NCBI RefSeq assembly: GCF_030252425.1
Contig: NZ_CP126994.1
Location: forward strand, 2,723,001 to 2,787,000
Direction of reading: 5' to 3'
Length of the DNA: 64,000 nt
Origin: Acidisoma sp. PAMC 29798
Lineage (GTDB): Bacteria > Pseudomonadota > Alphaproteobacteria > Acetobacterales > Acetobacteraceae
Shown here: piece after piece, positions 6,876-16,009 of the stretch
Position numbering within the stretch: position 1 is the first letter of the stretch
Layout of the letters: every line of letters starts with the position of its first letter
The notes under the pieces: model-generated
The model's input: the letters and a program-made list of their open reading frames with translations, nothing else
What the model was told of the DNA's origin: nothing
The model's database searches: none
Position numbers and translations under genes: made by a program

Positions 6876-9338
6876 CTACCTCAACACGGCGCCGGTCGCC
6901 TTGGTGACGGCGGCGACGACCTTGGCGCAGGCCTCCTCGATCTCGGCGTCCGTCAGGCTGCGATCCTTCGGCTGGAACACGACCTCCACGCCCAAGGACT
7001 TGCGGCCGGGCGCCATGCGCTCGCCCTGATAGACGTCGAACAAGGTGACACCGGTGACCAGATCGCGCACCGAAACCCGCGCCGCGCGCAGCACATCTTC
7101 GGCCGCGACAGTGACATCCGCGACAAAGGCGAAATCGCGCCGGATCGGCTGGAAGGCCGACAGCACCGGCGATGCGCGACGCCGCCGCTTCGGCTCGGGG
7201 ATCGCGTCGAGGAAGATCTCGAAGGCCACGGCATGCGTCGGCAGATCGAGGGCGCGGATGACGTTCGGATGCAGCGCGCCGAAGCGGGCGAGTACCAGTT
7301 TCGGGCCTTGGCGGACCACGCCGGAGCGGCCAGGGTGATAGAAGACCGGTGCATCGGTGGTGACGCTCAGCGCCTCCAGCGGCACGCCAATCGCCGTCAG
7401 CGCCGCCCAGACATCGGCCTTGGCGTCGAGCGCGGTCACCGGGCGCGCCGGCACGAGCCAGTGGCGCGGCGTCTCCCCCACACGCAGACCGCCGGCGACC
7501 ACCGCCTGCCCGCCCCTGCTGCCCTCATGGAAGGCCGGTCCGATTTCGAACAGGCCGAGATCGCCATAGCCGCGCGCGGCGTTGCGCACCGCTGCCGTCG
7601 CCAGGGTGATCAGCGGCGTCGAGCGAAGCTGATCGAGATCGGAGGCGATCGGATTGACGACCCGCAGCGCCTCCGGCGCCTCCCCGAAATGAACCGCCAC
7701 GCGGCTATCGACGAAGCTGAAGGTCACCGCCTCGGCCAAGCCCCGCGCCGCCAGAAGCCGCCGCACCGTCGCCGCCCGCGCCTGACGCGGCGTGAGGGTC
7801 GCGGTCGGAACGGCGGCCATCGCCGGCAGGGACACGGGGGCAATGCGGTCGATGCCCCAGATGCGCAGCACCTCCTCGATCAGATCGACTTCGGGCTCGA
7901 TCTCCGCGACGCCGGCTTGCATGACGGCAAGGCGCTCGGGCGACAGCGCCGTCGCCGGCTCCAGCGTGCCGCGCCCGGCGATATCGTTCCGCCAGGACGG
8001 GACATGGACGGTGATGCTCTGCTCGTCGCCGCCGGCAAGGCCGAAGCCCAGGCGACGGAGGATGCCCTCGGCCTCGTCACGCGGCACCTCGGCACCCCCG
8101 AAGCTGCGCAGCCGGTCGAAGCGCAGCCGCGCCGTGCGGCGCCAATCGGGTGCGGTGCCAGCCGAAACGATGTCCGAGGCCGTGCCGCCGCAAAGCTCGA
8201 TCACCATCTGCGTGGCGGCGTCCAGTGCCGCCGGCATCAGCGCCGGGTCGATGCCACGCTCGAACCGCGCCCGCGCGTCACTGGCAAGCTGGTGGCGGCG
8301 GCCCGTCAGCGCGATCGGGATCGGCTCGAAATAGGCACATTCGATGAAGACCTCGGTGGTCGCCTCGGTACAGCCGGTCTCGGCACCGCCCATGATGCCG
8401 GCGAGCGAGACCACGCCCTTGGCGTCGGCAATGACGCAGTCCTCCGGCCCGACCGTGAGGTCTTTGCCATTGAGGGCGGCGAAACTCTCCCCAGCGCCGG
8501 GACGCAGCGTCAGCGTGCTTCCGGAGACGCGCGCCACGTCGAAGACATGCAGCGGGCGGCCGAGGTCGATGGTGAAGAAGTTGGTGATATCGACCAGCGC
8601 ACTGATCGGGCGCAGGCCGATGGCGCTCAGCCGGTCCTGCAACCAGGCCGGGCTGGGCCCATTGGTGACACCGCGCACGGTGCGGCCGAGCACCCAGGGG
8701 CAGACCTCCGGCATGGCGATCGCCCAACCGAGCGCACTGGGGCCCTCGGCCGGCACCGGCGCCGGCGCAAAGGTCTTCAGTGTGCCGAGGCCCGCCGCCG
8801 CGAGATCCCGCGCGACGCCGCGCACCGACAGCGCGTCCCCGCGATTGGGCGTGACGGCGATTTCGATCACCGGCTCATCCAGCCCCGCCCAGGCGGCATA
8901 GCCGGCCCCGACCGGCGCATCCTCGGGCAGTTCGATGATGCCGTCATGATCCTCGCCGAGGCCGAGTTCGCGGGCCGAGCAGAGCATGCCGAGGGACGCC
9001 ACGCCCCGGATTTCGCCCGCCTTCAGCACGAGGCCGGAGGCGGGGATGGTCGCACCGACGGGGGCGAAGACCACCTTGAGGCCCGCCCGCGCATTGGGCG
9101 CACCGCAGACCACGGAGACGGGGCCATCGCCGGCATCCACTGTGCAGGCGCGCAGCCGATCGGCATTCGGGTGCTGCTCGGCGGTGAGGACATGGCCGAT
9201 GCGGAAGGGCGCGAGAGCGGCGCCGGGGTCGGTGACGCCCTCCAGCTCCAGCCCGATGCCGGTGAGCGTGTCGGTGATGGTGGCCAGGTCGGCTGTGGTG
9301 TCGAGATGGTCGCGCAGCCAGGACAGGGTGAACTTCAT
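6876..9338 (-). CDS. pheT: Phenylalanyl-tRNA synthetase beta subunit
   Basis: 820 residues, normal length for the bacterial beta chain. From the N-terminus: the domain beginning KFTLSWLRDHLDT, the EMAPII-like tRNA-binding fold (residues about 40-150, VVCGAPNARAGLKV), the B3/B4 editing domain (RHQLASDARARFERGID), B5, and the C-terminal ferredoxin-fold anticodon-binding domain starting near FQPIRRDFAFV. With PheS it forms the cytosolic alpha2-beta2 enzyme charging tRNA-Phe. Four bases separate it from pheS upstream. It faces the flavoprotein gene in a convergent arrangement. Confidence 0.98.
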   Translation of the reverse strand: MKFTLSWLRDHLDTTADLATITDTLTGIGLELEGVTDPGAALAPFRIGHVLTAEQHPNADRLRACTVDAGDGPVSVVCGAPNARAGLKVVFAPVGATIPASGLVLKAGEIRGVASLGMLCSARELGLGEDHDGIIELPEDAPVGAGYAAWAGLDEPVIEIAVTPNRGDALSVRGVARDLAAAGLGTLKTFAPAPVPAEGPSALGWAIAMPEVCPWVLGRTVRGVTNGPSPAWLQDRLSAIGLRPISALVDITNFFTIDLGRPLHVFDVARVSGSTLTLRPGAGESFAALNGKDLTVGPEDCVIADAKGVVSLAGIMGGAETGCTEATTEVFIECAYFEPIPIALTGRRHQLASDARARFERGIDPALMPAALDAATQMVIELCGGTASDIVSAGTAPDWRRTARLRFDRLRSFGGAEVPRDEAEGILRRLGFGLAGGDEQSITVHVPSWRNDIAGRGTLEPATALSPERLAVMQAGVAEIEPEVDLIEEVLRIWGIDRIAPVSLPAMAAVPTATLTPRQARAATVRRLLAARGLAEAVTFSFVDSRVAVHFGEAPEALRVVNPIASDLDQLRSTPLITLATAAVRNAARGYGDLGLFEIGPAFHEGSRGGQAVVAGGLRVGETPRHWLVPARPVTALDAKADVWAALTAIGVPLEALSVTTDAPVFYHPGRSGVVRQGPKLVLARFGALHPNVIRALDLPTHAVAFEIFLDAIPEPKRRRRASPVLSAFQPIRRDFAFVADVTVAAEDVLRAARVSVRDLVTGVTLFDVYQGERMAPGRKSLGVEVVFQPKDRSLTDAEIEEACAKVVAAVTKATGAVLR

Positions 9339-9342
9339 GGCC

Positions 9343-10410
9343 TCACATCCCCTCGTGCAGCATGGCGGGCTGATAGGGCGAGGCCCCGTAATGCTTCAGC
9401 CAGCGGATGTCGCTTTCGTAGAACAGCCGCAGATCGGAAATGCCGTGTTTGAGCATGGTGACGCGCTCGACGCCCATCCCGAAGGCGAAGCCCTGCCATT
9501 CGCGCGGATCGATGCCGCAATTGGCCAGCACCTTCGGGTGGACCATGCCGCTGCCCAGGATCTCCAGCCAGTCGCCGCCGCCGCCCAGCTCACCGGTGCG
9601 GCGGTTCCAGCCGATATCGACTTCCATGGAAGGCTCGGTGAAGGGGAAGTAGCTGGCGCGGAAGCGCACCGGCAGATTCGAGATGTCGAAGAAGGCGCGC
9701 AGGAAATCGGTCAGGCAGCCCTTGAGATGACCGAGGGTGATGCCGCGATCGAGCACGAGGCCCTCGCATTGGTGGAACATCGGGCTGTGGGTCGCGTCGT
9801 GGTCGGCACGATAGGTGCGTCCGGGCACGATCAGGCGCAGCGGCGGCGGCTCGGACAGCATCGAGATAATCTGCACGGAACTGGTATGGGTGCGCAGCAC
9901 CAGCGGGTGCCCCTCATGCGTGCCGGGCAGGTAGAAGGTGTCCATGTCCGAGCGCGCGGAATGATGCGCGGGGATATTGAGGGCGCCGAAATTATACCAA
10001 TCGGCCTCGACCTCCGGCCCTTCGGCGACATTGAAGCCCATGGCGCCGAAGATCGCCGCCATTTCCTCCATCGTCCGGCTGATGGGATGGATGGAGCCGC
10101 GCGGATCGGGCGCCGGCGGCAGCGTCACGTCCATCCGCTCGGCCGCGAGCCGGATGCCAAGGGCGACCGCATCGAGCATCGCCTGACGGCCCGAGAGCAC
10201 GCCTTCCAGCCCATCGCGCAAGGCATTCACGGCGGCGCCACGCGCCTTGCGCTCCTCTGGGGGCACTTGACCCAAGCTGCGCAGCAGGCCGGTGATGCGT
10301 CCCTGCTTGCCCAGAAAGGCCACGCGCACCGCATCCAGCGCGCGGGGGTCGGCCGCCGCCGCGATGGCGGCCTCGGCTTCGGCCTGGAGGGCGAGGATAT
10401 CATCGGACAT
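9343..10410 (-). CDS. pheS: Phenylalanyl-tRNA synthetase alpha subunit
   Basis: 355 residues, class II synthetase catalytic chain. N-terminal helical arm, then motif 2 region (ATHSPMFHQCEGLV) and motif 3 (GMGVERVTMLKHGI). The ATG is preceded by GGAG eight bases upstream. A terminator-like hairpin sits between rplT and this gene, so expression may depend on read-through from the ribosomal protein genes. Operon order rpmI-rplT-pheS-pheT is common in bacteria. Confidence 0.98.
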   Translation of the reverse strand: MSDDILALQAEAEAAIAAAADPRALDAVRVAFLGKQGRITGLLRSLGQVPPEERKARGAAVNALRDGLEGVLSGRQAMLDAVALGIRLAAERMDVTLPPAPDPRGSIHPISRTMEEMAAIFGAMGFNVAEGPEVEADWYNFGALNIPAHHSARSDMDTFYLPGTHEGHPLVLRTHTSSVQIISMLSEPPPLRLIVPGRTYRADHDATHSPMFHQCEGLVLDRGITLGHLKGCLTDFLRAFFDISNLPVRFRASYFPFTEPSMEVDIGWNRRTGELGGGGDWLEILGSGMVHPKVLANCGIDPREWQGFAFGMGVERVTMLKHGISDLRLFYESDIRWLKHYGASPYQPAMLHEGM

Positions 10411-10427
10411 GGGGAAGCTCCGAAATA

Positions 10428-10497
10428 GAAAAGGGCCGCCTCGGAAAGGCAGCCCTCTGGTTAGTCTCTGAAGCTCGATCGGCCTCGTGAGAGGCCG
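10428..10497 (-). terminator. Tandem hairpins with T-run between rplT and pheS; attenuator candidate
   Basis: On the minus strand, a perfect CGGCCTC-TCAC-GAGGCCG hairpin (10497-10480) is followed by a second stem GGGCTGCCT/AGGCGGCCC (10455-10433, one T-G pair) ending in TTTT. The second is a classical intrinsic terminator shape. Alternative pairing between GGCCTC of the first and GAGGC of the second is possible, the arrangement expected of an attenuator. I do not see a clear Phe-rich leader peptide. Confidence 0.55.
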
Positions 10498-10502
10498 GAA
10501 CG

Positions 10503-10895
10503 TCAGATGGCGGCGGGTGTTGCCGCCTCGGCGGGCGCCGTATCGAGAACCGCACGAACCTGGCCGACGATGGCCGCGAAGGTCGAGGCGTCGTCGAAGG
10601 CGATGGCGGCCAGAACCTTGCGGTCCATCTCGATATTCGCCTGCTTCAGGCCGAAGATGAACTGGCTATAGGTCATGCCCTGCTCACGGACGGCGGCATT
10701 GATGCGCTGGATCCAGAGAGCCCGGAACTCGCGCTTCTTGTTGCGCCGATCGCGATAGGCATATTGCAGCGATTTCTCGAGACGCTCGAGCGCGATGCGG
10801 TAATTGGTGGAGGAGCGACCGACGAAGCCCTTCGACTGGTCGAGGACCTTCTTATGCCGGGCGTGGGTGGTTACGCCGCGTTTAACACGTGCCAT
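10503..10895 (-). CDS. rplT: 50S ribosomal protein L20
   Basis: 130 residues, begins [18 protein letters not shown] as in all bacterial L20, with the basic N-terminal extension and the globular part carrying QINRINAAVR-like sequence ([18 protein letters not shown]). It binds 23S rRNA early in 50S assembly and in E. coli also represses its own operon. Start preceded by GAAGGAA. Sixteen bases after rpmI. The tail is slightly longer and alanine-rich. Confidence 0.98.
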   Translation of the reverse strand: MARVKRGVTTHARHKKVLDQSKGFVGRSSTNYRIALERLEKSLQYAYRDRRNKKREFRALWIQRINAAVREQGMTYSQFIFGLKQANIEMDRKVLAAIAFDDASTFAAIVGQVRAVLDTAPAEAATPAAI

Positions 10896-10911
10896 CTATC
10901 TGTTCCTTCTC

Positions 10912-11115
10912 TCAGACCAGCCCGTACGGGGCCCACTGCTTGATCGTCTTCGCGTCCATTTCGGTCAGGGTCTGGGACCCACGATTGGTACGCTTCATCT
11001 TCTGAGAGCGGTTGATGAGGCCGTGGCGCTTGTTGCCGGGTCCGGCGAGGACCTTGCCGGTCGCGGTGATCTTGAACCGCTTCTTGACCGACGACTTCGT
11101 CTTCAACTTGGGCAT
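10912..11115 (-). CDS. rpmI: 50S ribosomal protein L35
   Basis: 67 residues, begins [17 protein letters not shown] and is basic throughout, the standard L35 sequence. Strong ribosome-binding site TAAGGAG seven bases before ATG. infC, which precedes rpmI in many bacteria, is absent here; a 320-base gene-free leader lies upstream instead. Confidence 0.98.
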   Translation of the reverse strand: MPKLKTKSSVKKRFKITATGKVLAGPGNKRHGLINRSQKMKRTNRGSQTLTEMDAKTIKQWAPYGLV

Positions 11116-11436
11116 TTCGACTCCTTACGAATGAACCTCCCCGGAGAACCGCGACGTGCGGGGCCGGCGAGTGTCGTGGCCAGGCATGCCCTTCAGGCCT
11201 GGCGCACAGACAAAACGAGGGGCGGGCTATAGCGAAGCCCTGCCGCCGCCGCAAGCGCGGGCTTGGGCGGCACTGCCATGCTGGTGGGGTGGCGGAGGCG
11301 GGAGATTGACGGGACGCGTGCTGCCCGGAATGTGCCTCAGGCAGGTGACGACCGAGGCGCCACTGCGCTCGAAAAACTGCTCGGGCTCAATGGTGGCGGA
11401 AAGGATGTAGGTGCGCACCTCGTGCAGGCGTGCGTC
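11116..11436 (-). other. Gene-free region upstream of rpmI, with leader hairpin
   Basis: Between the cysQ pseudogene and rpmI on the same strand. It holds the candidate promoter at 11226-11254 and, in the predicted leader, a perfect GCCAGGC/GCCTGGC stem at 11179-11203. A short open frame (about 11227-11418) ends in low-complexity proline/alanine sequence and has no recognisable domain, so I do not call it a gene. L20 operons are often autoregulated through leader structure, which is a possible role here. Confidence 0.4.
11226..11254 (-). promoter_or_regulatory. Candidate promoter of rpmI-rplT-pheST
   Basis: Minus-strand TTGCGG and TATAGC separated by exactly 17 bases. The predicted transcript has a leader of roughly 100 bases before rpmI. 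Pattern match only. Confidence 0.45.
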
Positions 11437-12206
11437 TTACGCCCCCGAGGCCACGAAATGCGGATTGCGATAATCCCGCTTGCCGTAGCGGATATCGGCA
11501 CCTTCCAGGGTCTCGACCCGGCCACCCGCCGCGCGCAACACGGCGTGACCGGCGGCGATGTCCCACTCCATCGTGGTGCCCAGTCGTGGATAGAGATCGG
11601 CCTCGCCCTGCGCGATCAGGCAGAGTTTCAACGAGCTGCCGGCGGCGCGGAAAGCCGCCACTTTGCGATCGCGCAAATAGAGCGCCATGGCCGCCGCGTC
11701 ACCGTGGGAGCGCGAACCCACGACCGTTGCACCGTCATCGGGCACCGGCCGCGTTGCGATAGCAACATCACCGTCCAGGCCAGACCACGCGGCGGTGCCG
11801 GGACCGCACCCGACATAGGTCTCACCCAAAGCCGGCGCCACGACCACACCCAGCACCGGTACACCCTGGTCGATCAAAGCGATATTGACGGTGAATTCGC
11901 CATTGCCGCTGATGAATTCCTTCGTACCGTCGAGGGGATCGACCAGCCAAAATCGACCGCCGGGCACCTCGGGGACAGGCCCTTTGACGCTTCCTCCTCA
12001 GAGACCACGGGTATGGCGGGTGTCAGGCGCTTCAGGGCGGGCAGGATGATGTCTTCCGCTGCTTGGTCCGCCGCCGTCACAGGGCTGCCGTCAGCCTTGG
12101 CGACCGCCTCCGCCGTTCCGTAATGCAGCAGGATCGCCCGGCCCGCCGCCTCCGCAAGCGGCCGCGCCACCGCCAGCAATGCGGGAAGGTCGAGGGCGGC
12201 GCTCAT
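11437..12206 (-). pseudogene. cysQ: 3'(2'),5'-bisphosphate nucleotidase CysQ, single-base frameshift
   Basis: Inositol-monophosphatase-fold enzyme that removes 3'-phosphoadenosine 5'-phosphate during sulfate assimilation. The N-terminal part ([16 protein letters not shown] to VVSEEEASKG) is in one frame and the C-terminal part with the metal motif WLVDPLDGTKEF and the second motif WDIAAGHAVL is in the -1 frame. The switch is at about 11980-11985 in minus-strand AAAGGGC. Restoring one base (GGG to GGGG) makes the gene 771 bases, a whole number of codons, and gives a continuous family-like sequence. The start overlaps the cysNC stop (ATGA), so it belongs to the cysD-cysNC operon. It could be a true mutation, a sequencing error in a short homopolymer, or a -1 slip site. 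Confidence 0.85.
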
Positions 12207-14113
12207 GCCGCATCACTGCGAAGCAGGCCGTGTGCGTCAAGCGCTGCCAGGATCAGATCGGCAGCCTCGTCCGGCGTCACGCTTGTGGTATCGATATGCA
12301 CCTCCGCGTTCTCGGGCGCTTCATAAGGGCTGGAGATGCCGGTAAAGTTCTGGATCTCGCCGCGACGGGCCTTCTTGTAGAGGCCTTTGGGATCGCGCGT
12401 TTCCGCGACCGCCAATGGCGCATCGATAAAGACCTCCAGGAACTCGCCAACAGGCATCAGATCACGGGCCATCTGCCGCTCCGACCGGAAGGGTGAGATG
12501 AACGAGACCAGCACAATCAGCCCTGCTTCCGTCATCAGGCGCGCCACCTCACCCACCCTGCGGATATTTTCCACCCGGTCGGTATCCGTAAAGCCGAGGT
12601 CACGGTTCAGGCCATGACGCACATTGTCGCCGTCCAGCATGTAGCTGTGCTTGCCGAGGGCAAAAAGCCGCAGTTCGACGAGATTGGCGATGGTCGATTT
12701 ACCGGCGCCGGAAAGGCCCGTGAACCACAGCACGCAAGCGCGCTGCGTCTTCTGCGTGGCGCGCGCAGCGCGGTCGATATCGACCGCCTGCCAATGGATG
12801 TTCTGCGCCCGGCGGAGTGCGAAATGGATCATCCCGGCAGCGACGGTTTCATTGGAGAAGCGGTCGATCAGGATGAAGCCGCCGATATCACGGCTGGTTG
12901 TATAGGCATCGAAGGCGATGGGCTGGCTGAGGCTGATGTTGCAGAGACCGATTTCGTTCATGGCGAGCTGCCGACTGGCGACTTGCTCCAGCGTATTGAC
13001 GTTGATCTTATGCTTCAGCGTGGTGATCGAAGCCGTGACCGTCTTGGCGCCGAGCTTGAGAAGATAGCTTCGCCCCGGCTGCATGGCCGTCTCGTTCATC
13101 CAGACGATGGTGGTCTCGAACTGGTCGGAGACCTCGGTCGCATCCTCCGCACTGGCGAGGACATCGCCGCGGCTGCAGTCGATCTCATCGGCGAGCGTCA
13201 CGGTTACGGATTGGCCGGCGACCGCGTGCGTGAGGTCACCATCGAGAATCACGCGCGCGACCCGGCTCTGCTTGCCGGAGGGCATGACCTTGATGAGATC
13301 GCCGGGCTTGACCATGCCGGAGGCGATGAAGCCGGAGAAGCCACGGAAATCCTGGTTGGGCCGATTGACCCATTGCACAGGCATGCGGAAGGGCGCGCCG
13401 GCGGGACGGGTCGCGATCTTCACCGTCTCAAGATAGGACATCAGATTCGGCCCCCTGTACCAGGGCATATTGCCGCTCGCCTCGGTGATATTGTCACCCG
13501 CCAGGGCGGAAATCGGGATCGGCTCGACATGCTCGATATTCAAGCCGCGCGCGAAGTCGGTGTAGTCGCTGAGGATGCGGTCGTAGACCTCACGGCTGTA
13601 GTTAACGAGGTCCATCTTGTTGATGGCAAGCACCACAGTGCGGATGCCGATGAGGGAGACGAGGTAGGAATGCCGCCGCGTCTGGGTCAGCACGCCGCGG
13701 CGCGCATCGATCAGGATGACGGCGAGATCGGCGGTCGAGGCGCCGGTGATCATATTGCGGGTATATTGTTCGTGGCCCGGCGTATCGGCCACGATGAACT
13801 TGCGTTTCTCGGTCGAGAAGAAGCGATAGGCGACGTCGATGGTGATGCCCTGCTCGCGTTCGGCCGCCAACCCATCCACGAGGAGGGCGAAATCCAGGCC
13901 CTGCCCTTGCGTGCCCATCTTCTTGGAATCGGCTTCCAGCGTCGCGAGCTGATCTTCGAAGATCATCTTGCTGTCATAGAGCAGGCGGCCGATCAGCGTC
14001 GATTTGCCGTCATCGACCGATCCGCAGGTGATGAAGCGGAGCAGGCTCTTGCTCTCATGCTGCTTGAGATAGGCGCCGATATCCGTGGCGATCAGGTCAC
14101 TGACATGAGCCAT
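12203..14113 (-). CDS. cysN/cysC: Bifunctional sulfate adenylyltransferase large subunit / APS kinase
   Basis: 636 residues. The N-terminal two thirds is an EF-Tu-like GTPase with P-loop [21 protein letters not shown] and NKMD motifs, which drives ATP sulfurylase CysD. The C-terminal 200 residues are APS kinase with its own P-loop GLSGAGKST, converting APS to PAPS. The fused CysN-CysC (NodQ type) form is usual in alphaproteobacteria. The start overlaps the cysD stop by one base (TGATG) and its stop overlaps cysQ, consistent with a single translation-coupled operon. Confidence 0.97.
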   Translation of the reverse strand: MAHVSDLIATDIGAYLKQHESKSLLRFITCGSVDDGKSTLIGRLLYDSKMIFEDQLATLEADSKKMGTQGQGLDFALLVDGLAAEREQGITIDVAYRFFSTEKRKFIVADTPGHEQYTRNMITGASTADLAVILIDARRGVLTQTRRHSYLVSLIGIRTVVLAINKMDLVNYSREVYDRILSDYTDFARGLNIEHVEPIPISALAGDNITEASGNMPWYRGPNLMSYLETVKIATRPAGAPFRMPVQWVNRPNQDFRGFSGFIASGMVKPGDLIKVMPSGKQSRVARVILDGDLTHAVAGQSVTVTLADEIDCSRGDVLASAEDATEVSDQFETTIVWMNETAMQPGRSYLLKLGAKTVTASITTLKHKINVNTLEQVASRQLAMNEIGLCNISLSQPIAFDAYTTSRDIGGFILIDRFSNETVAAGMIHFALRRAQNIHWQAVDIDRAARATQKTQRACVLWFTGLSGAGKSTIANLVELRLFALGKHSYMLDGDNVRHGLNRDLGFTDTDRVENIRRVGEVARLMTEAGLIVLVSFISPFRSERQMARDLMPVGEFLEVFIDAPLAVAETRDPKGLYKKARRGEIQNFTGISSPYEAPENAEVHIDTTSVTPDEAADLILAALDAHGLLRSDAA

Positions 14114-15243
14114 CAGAAATACCCCTCCTGCTTCTTCTTTTCCATGCTGGCGGCGGCGTCATGGTCGATCGCGCGGCCCTGCCGCTCACTGGTCGTGGTC
14201 AGCAGCATTTCCTGGATGATCTCGGGCAGCGTCGTGGCGCCGCTCTCGACCGCGCCGGTCAGCGGATAGCACCCGAGGGTGCGAAAGCGGATCGTCTTGA
14301 GTTCGGGCGCCTGGCCGGCGGGCACCCGCATACGGTCGTCATCAACCATGATCATCATGCCGTTATGCATGACGACCGGGCGTGGCGCCGCGAAATACAG
14401 CGGCACGATGGGGATGCTTTCTTTGTAGATATATTGCCAGATATCGAGTTCGGTCCAATTCGACAGAGGAAAGATGCGGATGCTCTCACCCTTATTCTTG
14501 CGCGTATTATAAAGGTTCCAGAGTTCCGGGCGCTGCCGCTTTGGGTCCCAGCGGTGTTCGGCGGAGCGGAAGGAGAAGATGCGCTCTTTGGCGCGGCTCT
14601 TTTCCTCATCCCGGCGCGCGCCGCCGAAGGCCACGTCGAAGCCGTGGTAGTCCAGAGCTGCCTTCAAGGCTTCCGTCTTCATGATGTCGGTATAAGCACC
14701 GCCGTGATCGAAAGGATTGATGCCCCGCGCCACGCCGTCCTGATTGATCCACTCGATGAGCTCAAAGCCGAGTTCCGCCACGCGCCGATCGCGAAACGAG
14801 ATCATCTCGCGGAATTTCCACGTGGTATTCACGTGCAGCAATGGAAAAGGCGGAATGCCCGGGGCGAAAGCCTTGGCGGCGAGATGCAGCATCACCGCGC
14901 TGTCCTTGCCGACGGAATACAGCATGACGGGCTTCTCGGCCTCGGCGGCGACTTCGCGCATGATATGAATGCTGTCCGCCTCAAGCCTCTGCAGATGGGT
15001 CAGATCCGCCGAAATATGAAAGGCGCCCTCGATCGCATTCGGCATTCTCGTCTCCCATAGGTCAGGCCTCAGATAGGCACGGGGAATGCCCGTGAACGCC
15101 TCGACCTTGAGCACAAGGTCGGCGGGTATCTCACGCTCACCGGTGACCCATTGGCTGATCGCGCCTTCGCTGCGGCCGACGGCCTCGGCGATATCTCGCT
15201 GGCGTTTACCACTTGCACGGAAGAGGCGCTTGAGATCAGGCAT
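14113..15243 (-). CDS. cysD: Sulfate adenylyltransferase small subunit CysD with N-terminal HTH domain
   Basis: 376 residues as one open frame. Residues 67-376 are a normal CysD (PP-loop [30 protein letters not shown]), the ATP sulfurylase catalytic subunit. Residues 1-66 form a Cro/YdaS-like helix-turn-helix ([22 protein letters not shown]) ending in LRPDLW, the typical end of free-standing YdaS-type regulators. Fusion is seamless, but an internal ATG at 15045 (MPNAIEG) has GGGAG about seven bases upstream inside the fusion, so both a fused protein and plain CysD may be made. No strong ribosome-binding site precedes the first ATG. A perfect palindrome lies 8-24 bases upstream. Autoregulation is inferred. 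Confidence 0.85.
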   Translation of the reverse strand: MPDLKRLFRASGKRQRDIAEAVGRSEGAISQWVTGEREIPADLVLKVEAFTGIPRAYLRPDLWETRMPNAIEGAFHISADLTHLQRLEADSIHIMREVAAEAEKPVMLYSVGKDSAVMLHLAAKAFAPGIPPFPLLHVNTTWKFREMISFRDRRVAELGFELIEWINQDGVARGINPFDHGGAYTDIMKTEALKAALDYHGFDVAFGGARRDEEKSRAKERIFSFRSAEHRWDPKRQRPELWNLYNTRKNKGESIRIFPLSNWTELDIWQYIYKESIPIVPLYFAAPRPVVMHNGMMIMVDDDRMRVPAGQAPELKTIRFRTLGCYPLTGAVESGATTLPEIIQEMLLTTTSERQGRAIDHDAAASMEKKKQEGYF

Positions 15244-15250
15244 AAGGTAT

Positions 15251-15267
15251 CTTTAGATAAACTAAAG
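15251..15267. promoter_or_regulatory. Palindromic operator candidate upstream of HTH-cysD
   Basis: CTTTAG-ATAAA-CTAAAG, a perfect 6-base inverted repeat with a 5-base AT spacer in an otherwise GC-rich region, 8 bases upstream of the first ATG. On the minus strand a TTGCAC hexamer (15277-15272) lies just upstream, so the palindrome would cover the -10 region of a promoter driving cysD. The short half-sites suit a Cro-like dimer such as the one fused to CysD. Confidence 0.55.
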
Positions 15268-15815
15268 TGATGTGCAAGAGGGTGTGTCGGCAACCAGGAC
15301 GTGCACGCCCTCGGTCAATCCTGCGCCCTCGATGCCGATGCCTGTCGAGACGATCGGCAGGCCATGGGATAGGGCCGACATGACCTTGCCCTTGGCGCCT
15401 GCGCCGACCCGCAATTGACAGACAAAGACCCGCGTTGCATCGAAGACGTCGTCGAGGTTCTAGATCATACCGGTAATGATAATGCGGTCACTGGCGAGAT
15501 CCTGAAGATCGAGAGTAGGGTTGGCACTGGCGATGATGAACCTGATCTCCGGCCGAACGGCCCAGATCAGCGGCAGAACCTCACGCACGAAATAGAAGAC
15601 CGCATCGACATTTGGCGGATGTCGATATCTACCCAGAAAACAGATGTCGCGGCGCTGCTTGAACGAGACTTTTGTGCCAACGAGATCGACCATGAGAGGC
15701 CAGACGGTCACCGGTGCATCCGGCACCTCACCGGCCAGAATCTCCGCTTCGACCGTCGAGTGGGTCATCGTGCAGTCACTAGACCGGATTGTTTCCAGCT
15801 CCGTGATCCAGCTTG
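15262..15815 (-). pseudogene. Glycosyltransferase (GT4-like) C-terminal remnant
   Basis: The minus-strand frame reads a recognisable family 4 glycosyltransferase C-terminal half: STVEAEIL, TVWPLMVDLVG, ICFLGRYRHPPNVDAVFYF, then an in-frame TAG at 15460-15462, after which similarity continues in the same frame (NLDDVFDATRVFV, VGAGAKGKVMSALSHGLPIV) to a stop at 15262. The N-terminal half is missing: at about 15810-15820 it joins directly to the truncated rrf2 gene. Dead gene left by a deletion plus a nonsense mutation; its terminal stop lies inside the cysD palindrome. Confidence 0.75.
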
Positions 15816-16009
15816 TGACCGCCGACCGGGCCGCGGCGGCTTTGGATCAGGCCATGATCGCGCAACTGCACCAGGATCGCTTCCAGGAACTTGCGCGGAA
15901 TGACGGACTTTTCGGCGATGGTCTGAGCGCTCATCCAGCGGCCAGAGGGCGCTTCTTCGGCAAGGGCGAGGATCGCGCGAAGAGCGTATTTTGCTCTGCT
16001 GGACAGCAT
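15779..16009 (-). pseudogene. Rrf2-family regulator, C-terminally truncated
   Basis: Starts MLSSRAKYALRAILALAEE and continues through the winged helix (VIPRKFLEAILVQLRDHGLIQSRRGPVGGH), the standard Rrf2 N-terminus. After GGH, near 15815, it runs into unrelated sequence belonging to the glycosyltransferase remnant and stops after about 76 residues, half the usual length; the cysteine-bearing sensor and dimerisation region is lost. Rrf2 proteins include regulators of cysteine and iron-sulfur metabolism, so an original role next to the cys genes is plausible. A DNA-binding fragment could still be made. Confidence 0.8.

Noticed and set aside
7233-9452. Long plus-strand open frame of about 740 codons opposite pheT
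   Set aside because: It is a GC-rich antisense shadow of pheT, rich in Arg/Gly/His with no domain; pheT is unmistakable on the minus strand.
11227-11418. Small minus-strand open frame upstream of rpmI
   Set aside because: The first 40 residues look protein-like but the rest is low-complexity Pro/Ala and no family is recognised; it also overlaps the likely promoter.
15415-15903. Plus-strand open frame across the glycosyltransferase remnant
   Set aside because: The minus strand reads recognisable glycosyltransferase sequence on both sides of its stop, so the plus frame is a shadow.
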